From: Pseudoxanthomonas sp. YR558
GTDB taxonomy: Bacteria > Pseudomonadota > Gammaproteobacteria > Xanthomonadales > Xanthomonadaceae
Reading direction: 5' to 3'
Assembly (NCBI RefSeq): GCF_900116385.1
Contig: NZ_FPCI01000001.1
Coordinates: 1,488,001-1,552,000 of the forward strand
DNA length: 64,000 nt
The stretch's first letter is position 1, and the number at the start of each line of letters is the position of its first letter. Both the position numbers and the translations under genes were made by a program. Shown in pieces: positions 57,821-64,000 of the stretch. A model generated the notes under the pieces. The model was not told where the DNA came from. It saw only the letters and a program-made list of their open reading frames with translations, and made no database searches.

Positions 57821-58615
57821 TCACTCGGACAGGTTGCGCCCGTGGTACAGCTCTTCGATCTCCCGCTTCAGGCGCGCCTCGATCTTCATGCGCTCCTTGA
57901 ACGATAGGTTCTTGGCCTTCTCCTCGAACAGGTAGTTGTCGAGGTCGAACTCCTTCAGGTGCATCTTCGTGTGGAAGATGTTTTCCTGGTAGACGTTCAC
58001 GTCGAGCATCTCGTAGCGCGACTTGATGTTCTTGGCCAGGAAGTCCTGGATCGAATTGATCTTGTGGTCGATGTAGTGCTTCTTGCCCTTCACGTCGCGG
58101 GTGAAGCCACGGACCCGGTAATCCATGATGACGATGTCGGATTCCAGGCTTTCGATCAGGTAATTCAGAGCTTTCAGCGGCGAGATGACGCCGCAGGTCG
58201 CCACATCGATATCCGCGCGGAATGTCGCGATGCCGTTGTCCGGATGGGTTTCCGGATACGTGTGCACCGTGATGTGCGACTTGTCCATGTGGGCCACCAC
58301 CGCGTCGGAGATGATCTCCTTGCCCGCATCCTTCTTGTCGATCACCGGCTCCTCGGAGATGAGGATGGTCACCGACGCGCCCTGGGGATCGTAGTCCTGG
58401 CGGGCCACGTTCAGGATGTTGGCGCCGATGATCTCCGCCACGTCCGTCAGGATCTGGGTCAGGCGGTCGGCGTTGTATTCCTCGTCGATGTACTCGATGT
58501 ACCGGCGACGCTCATCCTCGGACGAGGCGTAGCACACGTCGTAGATGTTGAAGCTCAGCGCCTTGGTCAGGTTGTTGAAGCCTTGCAGCCGCAGGCGAGG
58601 CAGGGGTTTTACCAC
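57821..58615 (-). CDS. speD: S-adenosylmethionine decarboxylase proenzyme
   Basis: Pyruvoyl enzyme that makes decarboxylated SAM for spermidine. The 264-residue product has the same length as E. coli SpeD. The cleavage site serine is in [15 protein letters not shown] (Ser113), which becomes the pyruvoyl group. The GTG at 58615 ([15 protein letters not shown]) is chosen because it gives the family's N-terminus; the open frame continues upstream to 58696. It is divergent from clp, about 185 bases apart. Confidence 0.95.
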   Translation of the reverse strand: MVKPLPRLRLQGFNNLTKALSFNIYDVCYASSEDERRRYIEYIDEEYNADRLTQILTDVAEIIGANILNVARQDYDPQGASVTILISEEPVIDKKDAGKEIISDAVVAHMDKSHITVHTYPETHPDNGIATFRADIDVATCGVISPLKALNYLIESLESDIVIMDYRVRGFTRDVKGKKHYIDHKINSIQDFLAKNIKSRYEMLDVNVYQENIFHTKMHLKEFDLDNYLFEEKAKNLSFKERMKIEARLKREIEELYHGRNLSE

Positions 58616-58800
58616 GGCGGTGGTCCCTCTTGGGGGGTATCGGATGGGGGGCAAATTATGCGCCATTAGGGGTGACAGCGAAATGTCCACCGCCACCCGT
58701 CGGCCCGCCGCCGCGGGACTGGCCCAGCCCTTGCATGGCCTGCGTTTGCCGTCGGCTACGTATTCGGACTAAGCTTCCGGAATTACAAGCCGCGACCACC

Positions 58801-59487
58801 ATGAGCCCAGGCATCCCCCTTTCAGCCCCCGCTCGCCCCGCCGCCAGCCCCCTGACGCCGGACAACGCCACGCTTGAGCGTTTCCTCGCCCATAGCCACA
58901 GGCGACGCTATCCGGCCCGCGCCGACGTGTTCCGCCCGGGAGATCCGGCCGGCACCTTGTATTACGTGGTCAGCGGCTCGGTCAGCATCATTACCGAGGA
59001 AGACGACGACCGCGAACTGGTCCTCGGCTACTTCGGTAGTGGTGAGTTCGTCGGTGAGATGGGCCTGTTCATCGAGTCCGACCGCCGGGAAGTGATCCTG
59101 CGCACCCGGACCCAGTGCGAACTGGCCGAGATCAGCTACGAGCGCCTGCACCAGCTGTTCCTGGGCACGCTCTCGGCCGACGCCCCCAAGCTGCTGTACG
59201 CCATCGGCGCCCAGTTGTCCCGGCGCCTGCTGGACACCAGCCGGAAGGCCAGCCGTCTGGCGTTCCTGGACGTGACCGACCGCATCGTCCGCACCCTGCA
59301 CGACCTCGCCCGCGAACCGGAAGCCATGAGCCATCCGCAGGGCACCCAGCTGCGCGTCTCCCGCCAGGAGCTCGCCCGCTTGGTCGGTTGTTCGCGCGAG
59401 ATGGCTGGTCGCGTACTGAAGAAGCTGCAGGCGGATGGCTCGCTGCATGCGCGGGGCAAGACCGTCGTCCTGTACGGCACCCGCTGA
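58801..59487 (+). CDS. clp: CRP-like global regulator Clp
   Basis: Transcription regulator of the CRP family that in Xanthomonas controls extracellular enzymes, polysaccharide and virulence genes and responds to cyclic di-GMP. The 228-residue product has the cyclic-nucleotide-type beta-roll (about 28-135, with TLYYVVSGSVSIITEEDDD and GEFVGEMGLFIES) and a C-terminal winged helix with VSRQELARLVGCSREMAGRVLKKL. The N-terminal 25 residues are Pro/Ala-rich and variable. The ATG at 58801 is used; the frame continues upstream without similarity. Adjacent to and divergent from speD. Confidence 0.95.
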   Translation: MSPGIPLSAPARPAASPLTPDNATLERFLAHSHRRRYPARADVFRPGDPAGTLYYVVSGSVSIITEEDDDRELVLGYFGSGEFVGEMGLFIESDRREVILRTRTQCELAEISYERLHQLFLGTLSADAPKLLYAIGAQLSRRLLDTSRKASRLAFLDVTDRIVRTLHDLAREPEAMSHPQGTQLRVSRQELARLVGCSREMAGRVLKKLQADGSLHARGKTVVLYGTR

Positions 59488-59492
59488 TCTCC

Positions 59493-59981
59493 ATGGGTCG
59501 GGCCGGTCCTCCATTGCGACCGGCCACGCCTTCCAACACGCTTCCACCTCTCGACATCCGCCCTGTCATGCCGGGGGATGCAGATGATGTCGCGCACCTG
59601 CTGGCGGAGCTGGGTTACCCCTGTTCTACGCGCGAAGCCGCTGAGCGCATCCACGCTGTGGATGCCGATCGCCAGCAAGTGCTGCTGCTCGCACGGCGCG
59701 ACGGCGGGCGATGCGGCCTCGTTGGCCTGCACTTCCTCTATTACGTTCCGTTGGGTGCGCTCATCTGCCGGATCACCGCGCTGGTCGTCGCTACCGAAGC
59801 GCGAGGCAGTGGGCTCGGACGACAGTTGCTGGAGGAGGCCTACCGCCGTGCACGCGGCGCGGACTGCGTGCGACTCGAACTGACCACCGCCCTGCACCGC
59901 ACCGAAGCCCACGCGTTCTATCGCGCCTGCGGCTTCACCGAAAGCTCGCTCCGCTTCACCCGCGCACTCGGCGGAGCCTGA
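59493..59981 (+). CDS. GNAT-family N-acetyltransferase
   Basis: A 162-residue GNAT acetyltransferase. The acetyl-CoA loop is TEARGSGLGRQLLEEAY, followed by RLELTTALHRTEAHAFYRACGF. The proposed ATG at 59493 is 5 bases past the clp stop, so it is probably co-transcribed with clp. The first 20 residues are Pro-rich. Substrate is not apparent. Confidence 0.85.
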   Translation: MGRAGPPLRPATPSNTLPPLDIRPVMPGDADDVAHLLAELGYPCSTREAAERIHAVDADRQQVLLLARRDGGRCGLVGLHFLYYVPLGALICRITALVVATEARGSGLGRQLLEEAYRRARGADCVRLELTTALHRTEAHAFYRACGFTESSLRFTRALGGA

Positions 59982-60044
59982 TCGACAACGCAGGGTATCC
60001 TTCGAGCATGCGATGTCGGATCTCCCACCGGCAGGGATCCATGC

Positions 60045-60794
60045 ATGGAGTTCGGCAGCGAGTTCTTCTGGTTCATCCTGATCGGCCTCGGCGCGCAATT
60101 GGTCGATGGCGCGCTGGGCATGGCCTTCGGCCTGATCTGCTCGTCGATCCTGCTCAGCATGGGTCTTCCCCCGGCGGCCGTCAGCGCCAGCGTGCATGCG
60201 GCGGAAGTCGTCACCACCGGCGTGTCCGGCGCATCGCACGCCTACTTCCGCAACATCGACAAGCGTCTGTTCTGGCGACTGACGATCTCGGGATCCATAG
60301 GCGGAGCGCTCGGTGCGTACGTGCTCACCCGCCTGCCGGGCGACGCCATCCGGCCCTTCGTCTACCTGTACCTGCTGGCGCTGGCGATCCTGATCCTCGT
60401 CCGTTCGTTCGGTCGTTGGATGCCGCGCGAGGAAATCAAGCGTGTACCGGTGCTGGGATTCTTCGCCGGCCTGCTGGATGCCACGGGTGGCGGAGGATGG
60501 GGCCCGCTTGCCACGTCCACCCTGCTCGCCCGCGGCGGACAGGCCCGCACCACCATTGGCACGGTCAGCGCTTCGGAATTCGTCATCACGCTGGTGGTAT
60601 CGCTGACGTTCCTCCTGACGATCGGTCTGGACCATCTTGAGATCGTGCTCGGCTTGCTGGTCGGCGGCGCCATCGCCGCACCGTTTGCAGCCTGGTTCGT
60701 GCGCCATGTTTCCGAACGAATCGTCTTGAAGGTCGTGGGCGTGCTGGTTCTGTCGATCAGCCTGTATCAAATCGGTCGCGCGTGGTTCCTCTAG
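60045..60794 (+). CDS. TauE/SafE-family anion permease
   Basis: A 249-residue inner-membrane permease of the TauE/SafE (sulfite exporter) family with seven to eight hydrophobic helices. The two characteristic repeats are GLGAQLVDGALGMAFGL and GFFAGLLDATGGGGWGPLATSTLL. The start is ATG at 60045 behind GGCAGGGA; an ATG at 60041 is out of frame. Transport of sulfite, sulfonates or organic anions is inferred from the family only. It is convergent with the peptidoglycan hydrolase, separated by a strong hairpin. Confidence 0.88.
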   Translation: MEFGSEFFWFILIGLGAQLVDGALGMAFGLICSSILLSMGLPPAAVSASVHAAEVVTTGVSGASHAYFRNIDKRLFWRLTISGSIGGALGAYVLTRLPGDAIRPFVYLYLLALAILILVRSFGRWMPREEIKRVPVLGFFAGLLDATGGGGWGPLATSTLLARGGQARTTIGTVSASEFVITLVVSLTFLLTIGLDHLEIVLGLLVGGAIAAPFAAWFVRHVSERIVLKVVGVLVLSISLYQIGRAWFL

Positions 60795-60823
60795 GCATTC
60801 GCGACTGGCATTTCTAGCGGATA

Positions 60824-60851
60824 TGCGGGTCGGTTATTGAACCGACCCGCA
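60824..60851. terminator. 12-bp hairpin between convergent genes
   Basis: Perfect inverted repeat TGCGGGTCGGTT / AACCGACCCGCA with ATTG loop (60824-60835 and 60840-60851). It lies between TauE-like and hydrolase genes and lacks T-runs; probable bidirectional transcript end. Confidence 0.65.
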
Positions 60852-60865
60852 CACATTGCAGCTGC

Positions 60866-62680
60866 TCAGCGGGAAGGAGCCGCCTGATCACGTTGCGGCG
60901 CGGCCTGCTGGTCCGTCACGGACTGTTCCTTCTGCCAGCTCTGACCGGCCGATGTCTTAAGGTAATCGTCCAGTGCCTGACGCATGGCCCGATCATCGCC
61001 ACTCTGCAATGCAGAGAACATGCGGTCCACGAACGAACGCTGCGATGCCGCCTCCGCAGGAGCGACATCGCGCGTGTCGCGCACGGAGATCGCCATCGCC
61101 TCACGCGACCGCTCGCCATACACGCCATCAACCTTGAGCCCGCGATCCGCTTGGAACGCCCGCAGCGCATGCTCCGTCTGGGGGCCGAATCTGCCGCTCG
61201 ATGTCTCCAGAGACTGGCCGTCGGCGCCGCGGTAACCCAGTTGGTTGAGCTGCTGCTGCAGCTCCCGCACCGACGCCCCCGAACCTCCGTCACGCAGCAC
61301 CTCGGGCGATGCGGATCGTGCGGGCATCGCGGCATCCCGGTTTGCACCGCGCAAATAGGGCAACGGGTCGACCTGGCGACCGTCCCGCCACAGCTCGAAG
61401 TGCAGATGCGTGTCGCCTTGCGCTGGCGTGTTGCCTGAGCGCCCCATGGTGCCGACCTGCTGCCCGGCTTCCACGCGCTGGCCGTTTCGGACGCTGAATT
61501 CGCCCAGGTGGAAGTACTTGCTAAGAGAGCCGTCGTCGTGCCGGATATGAACCGTGTTGCCCGCCGCACCATTGTTCGGACGCACCACGACCGTGCCGCC
61601 TGCAACTGCGACAATGGGGTCGCCGGTATCGCCCTGGATGTCGATACCGCCATGACGCCGACCACCGCTTCGCGGCGTGCCAAACTCGCCCCGGCCCTCG
61701 CGCGGCTTGTCGGCCTCATTGATGTCGCGATTGCCCGGCGTCGGCCAGGTCAGTCCGCCTTCGCGCCGCTGCGCTTCCATGGGCTGGACACGGTTACGCT
61801 CCTGCTCAGGCAACGCCAGTTGCTGCACAATGGCCGCGCGCGTGCGCGCATCGGCATTGCCCGTGGCTTCCAGCTGGTTAGCCGCCTGGAAGGCGCGCAC
61901 CGCTTCCTGCGTCTTGTCGCCATAGATGCCCGAACGCGTTTCCAGTTCCGCACCTTGGCCATCGCGGAAACCGAGCTGGTTCAACGAGGTCTGCAGCCGG
62001 CGCACCTCTTCACCTCGTTCGCCGTTATGCAGCACACCATCGGCCAGCGGCGAAGTGCGCTCACGGGCTGCCGCATCGGGCTGGCCCGCCTGGATGCCGC
62101 GATCGGGAATGCTGATGGCGGCATACTTGGTGTTCCAGTACTGCGAGAACGTCGTCGCCAAGTCGCGGTCGTTGAGACCGCTCAAATCTGCGTAGGGACG
62201 GCCGGTCAGTCGCTCGACATCCCGCTCGCTGATGTTGTTGAGAATGTTTCGACGAGAAACTCCAAGCGAAAACTCGCCCGTAGCGATCGCGCTTTGGATG
62301 GACGCATAACCAGCGGCACCCTGCTGATGGGCGAGATAGAGATCGAGTCCATTGGGTGTTTGTTCACCGGAAAGGAACTCGTGCCCGCTGCGTGCCTGGC
62401 GACGCGAAATGTCGCCGAGATTATCGGAGTACAGATGCGCGGCTGCGCGTGTGTTCGCCTCCGGATCGAACTCCCGACCCTGTATCCCATACTCTTTGGC
62501 GGTCTTCGGTACGAACTGGAAAAGCCCCTTCGCACCGCTCGGATTGCTCGCATCCGGATTGAAGCGGCCACCTGTTTCGATATAGGCGAAACGCAGGAAG
62601 TCGTCTCGCGGAATGCCACTTTCCTGCGCCTGTCTTTCAATGATGTCGAGGATCTGTTCACGTGTATGCTGACTGGCCAT
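60866..62680 (-). CDS. Multidomain peptidoglycan hydrolase (SLT - PGBD - M23 - PGBD), no signal peptide
   Basis: A 604-residue protein aimed at peptidoglycan. Residues about 25-150 form a lytic-transglycosylase-like domain (YIETGG with Glu35, GAKGLFQFVPKTAKEYG). About 215-290 is a peptidoglycan-binding repeat (RRLQTSLNQLGF). About 335-435 is an M23 metallopeptidase domain with RHGGIDIQG (His343, Asp347) and HLHFEL (His425, His427). A second PGBD follows (RELQQQLNQLGYRGADG), then a Gln-rich tail (about 545-604). There is no Sec signal, so a specialised secretion system or phage-like release is implied. Classical XVIPCD motifs of the Xanthomonas T4SS are not present. Confidence 0.85.
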   Translation of the reverse strand: MASQHTREQILDIIERQAQESGIPRDDFLRFAYIETGGRFNPDASNPSGAKGLFQFVPKTAKEYGIQGREFDPEANTRAAAHLYSDNLGDISRRQARSGHEFLSGEQTPNGLDLYLAHQQGAAGYASIQSAIATGEFSLGVSRRNILNNISERDVERLTGRPYADLSGLNDRDLATTFSQYWNTKYAAISIPDRGIQAGQPDAAARERTSPLADGVLHNGERGEEVRRLQTSLNQLGFRDGQGAELETRSGIYGDKTQEAVRAFQAANQLEATGNADARTRAAIVQQLALPEQERNRVQPMEAQRREGGLTWPTPGNRDINEADKPREGRGEFGTPRSGGRRHGGIDIQGDTGDPIVAVAGGTVVVRPNNGAAGNTVHIRHDDGSLSKYFHLGEFSVRNGQRVEAGQQVGTMGRSGNTPAQGDTHLHFELWRDGRQVDPLPYLRGANRDAAMPARSASPEVLRDGGSGASVRELQQQLNQLGYRGADGQSLETSSGRFGPQTEHALRAFQADRGLKVDGVYGERSREAMAISVRDTRDVAPAEAASQRSFVDRMFSALQSGDDRAMRQALDDYLKTSAGQSWQKEQSVTDQQAAPQRDQAAPSR

Positions 62681-62781
62681 CGTTGGCTCCTTTGCTGATG
62701 TTCGCGGCCGGGTAGCCGCAGGACGTCAACCGGGCCCCTCCATGGGCCTGATGCAAGTCGGTCAACTTGAAATCGGCTTGT

Positions 62782-63645
62782 CTACTTGTAGCGTTCAGTC
62801 GTTTGATCGAAGGAGTAGACCACGTCGTCCGCGTCCGTCATGTCACGGATTTTTCCGGGCGACGCGATGGTGGTTCCCTTGGAGGACACCTTCAGGTTGG
62901 GCAGGCCCTCGCCCGTCTTCACGAACGCCAGCGTCCCGGTACTGGCGACACACGGCATGACCTGGCCGCCATCGCACGCGGTACTGTTGTCATCACCGAC
63001 AGGAATACTCCCCACGTATCCCCACTGCCTGAAGCCCAGCGCGTCAACATTGCCTGGATCGAAGAGGAACAGGCTGAACATACGGACGTCGGTGCCGTTG
63101 ACGAAGTCCTGGGTAGGCACTGCCAGCAGATAACGTCCGTCGCCGGTCGTGAACGACTGCGCCTTCCGCGAATCATCGATCTGCTCCGGCCGCCCCATCC
63201 TGCCGAACTCACCGACATAGCCATCCGTATCCGGCCTCGACCACTCGGGCTTACCGCCCTTCTCGCCGCGAGTGAAGGTCGCCTGCGAGATCGCGACATG
63301 CTCCGGATCCATCATGCCGTCGTCGCCTTCCGGACCCTCGCCCTGGCTTTTGGCTCCGAAGCCGGTGAAATAGTGCTTTCCCTTCAGATCGAACGCATGG
63401 CCGTACCAGTAGCTGACGGTGGCACCGCCATCGACTTTGTAGCTCACCGCACCATCCCCGTCGCGCTGGTAGATGAAATACAACACGCTATCCGCGGCGG
63501 GCGGTTTCAGCTCTGACATGTCTTGTTCCTTCATCTGCGGTTGTGTTGCCTGGCTCATTGCATCCAAGTTTTTCGGCGCTTGCGCATCGCAGCCGACAGC
63601 AAGGCCGGCCATCGCGGCCAGGAGCAGGGGGGATAGCTTTGTCAT
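62782..63645 (-). CDS. Lipoprotein, candidate periplasmic immunity protein
   Basis: A 287-residue lipoprotein with lipobox AVGC (Cys19). The mature domain is unfamiliar, with YFIYQRDGDGAVSYKVDGGATVSYWYGHAFDL, KAQSFTTGDGRYLLAVPTQDF and LFLFDPGNVDALGFRQWGY. The ATG at 63645 has GAGG at 9-base spacing; the open frame continues upstream to 63828 without a signal peptide. It lies directly upstream of the peptidoglycan hydrolase on the same strand, about 100 bases apart, the order used by effector-immunity pairs in Xanthomonas. No homolog is recognised by eye. Confidence 0.7.
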   Translation of the reverse strand: MTKLSPLLLAAMAGLAVGCDAQAPKNLDAMSQATQPQMKEQDMSELKPPAADSVLYFIYQRDGDGAVSYKVDGGATVSYWYGHAFDLKGKHYFTGFGAKSQGEGPEGDDGMMDPEHVAISQATFTRGEKGGKPEWSRPDTDGYVGEFGRMGRPEQIDDSRKAQSFTTGDGRYLLAVPTQDFVNGTDVRMFSLFLFDPGNVDALGFRQWGYVGSIPVGDDNSTACDGGQVMPCVASTGTLAFVKTGEGLPNLKVSSKGTTIASPGKIRDMTDADDVVYSFDQTTERYK

Positions 63646-63922
63646 GCGCTGCAACCTCATGCGGGTAATCGAACTTAGTCGGACGGCTTGGATACTGGAT
63701 ATCGTCGCTTCGATATCATCGACCGGGCTAGTGACAGTCAATCGAATCGGCCTCCTTAGCTTCTTCAGAAACTCGACAGCCAACCATAGAGCCGAAACAG
63801 GCGCATCTCGTTCAATAGTCATAGGCATCGAAAGCGTCGCTGAACTTCACTGACACTCTCGGGTCAGCACGCTCAGATTCCACCCGGCAACCGAGTTGCC
63901 TCGTTCATAGCCCTAGAAATAG
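63646..63922. other. Intergenic region upstream of the lipoprotein gene
   Basis: About 280 bases of lower GC with no supported gene. Open frames here are short or lack ribosome sites. No clear promoter, repeat or attachment site was found, though the leader of the lipoprotein-hydrolase unit must lie here. Confidence 0.5.
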
Positions 63923-64000
63923 TCAGAAGAAAGGCACATCTTCCCTCACTCGCGAATCAGTATCGGAGCCGTGCAGTTCGAGTAAGTCATTTGGCAAGAA
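63923..64000 (-). CDS. Possible C-terminus of a gene cut by the window edge
   Basis: On the minus strand an open frame enters from base 64000 and ends with TGA at 63925-63923; its 25 residues read FLPNDLLELHGSDTDS...VPFF. The amino-acid mix looks like a real protein end, but the piece is too short to identify. Confidence 0.25.
   Translation of the reverse strand, partial: FLPNDLLELHGSDTDSRVREDVPFF

Noticed and set aside
60866..61060. Canonical XVIPCD at the C-terminus of the peptidoglycan hydrolase
   Set aside because: The expected GLxxIDHV-type and DPAHxRA-type motifs are absent; only a Gln-rich tail is present.

Overview
The window is a high-GC chromosomal segment of a gammaproteobacterium of the family Xanthomonadaceae (Xanthomonas, Pseudoxanthomonas, Stenotrophomonas or Lysobacter relatives). 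The pointers are a Clp-type CRP regulator divergent from speD, a surface-polysaccharide locus lying between etfBA and metB (the position of the hypervariable LPS locus of Xanthomonas), separate xanA and xanB genes, and no insertion sequences, CRISPR arrays or phage modules.

Layout. 1-8.9 kb holds housekeeping genes: pepA (cut by the window edge), holC and valS in their conserved order, convergent with pssA, a candidate holD and rimI, then two small DUF4124 proteins, proS and an H-NS-family gene with its own promoter and terminator. 8.9-16.9 kb holds a ThrE-type exporter, a DMT exporter translationally coupled to an Mla/Pqi-like lipid transport operon (STAS-MlaE, MlaF, long MlaD, PqiC-like lipoprotein), an AlkB dioxygenase and ETF-ubiquinone oxidoreductase. 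16.9-24.1 kb holds a WbsX-RgpF polysaccharide protein, a secreted FG-GAP metalloprotease lipoprotein, a 3-oxoacid CoA-transferase and an ATP-grasp protein.

24.2-48.2 kb is the O-antigen locus, built from two convergent transcription units. The plus-strand arm runs etfB, etfA, a lipoprotein, xanA, xanB, a Nudix hydrolase, a methyltransferase and a GtrA-type flippase. The minus-strand arm starts at metB and runs through GT4, wzm, wzt, a DUF4214/coiled-coil methyltransferase, rmd, gmd, a tandem GT4, a YfhO-like membrane protein, a nucleotidyltransferase, an SDR, a GtrB-like GT2 and a 4,6-dehydratase. Almost every junction in this arm overlaps by 1-8 bases. XanA and XanB make GDP-mannose, Gmd and Rmd convert it to GDP-D-rhamnose, the GT4 enzymes polymerise, the coiled-coil methyltransferase probably caps the chain, and Wzm/Wzt exports it. 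A GtrA/GtrB/YfhO trio probably adds side-branch sugars in the periplasm.

48.3-60.8 kb is again core: cystathionine beta-synthase, a YdcH-like protein, a 355-bp intergenic stretch rich in hairpins, an OmpA/DUF4398 pair, pilU, maiA with a fumarylacetoacetate hydrolase, a 2OG dioxygenase, tRNA-Gln(CTG) downstream of rplM-rpsI, coq7, a gdx/sugE guanidinium exporter preceded by a clear guanidine-II (mini-ykkC) riboswitch, speD, clp, a GNAT acetyltransferase and a TauE/SafE permease. 60.8-64 kb holds a multidomain peptidoglycan hydrolase without a Sec signal (SLT, PGBD, M23, PGBD) behind a lipoprotein gene. That arrangement resembles a contact-dependent antibacterial effector with a periplasmic immunity lipoprotein.
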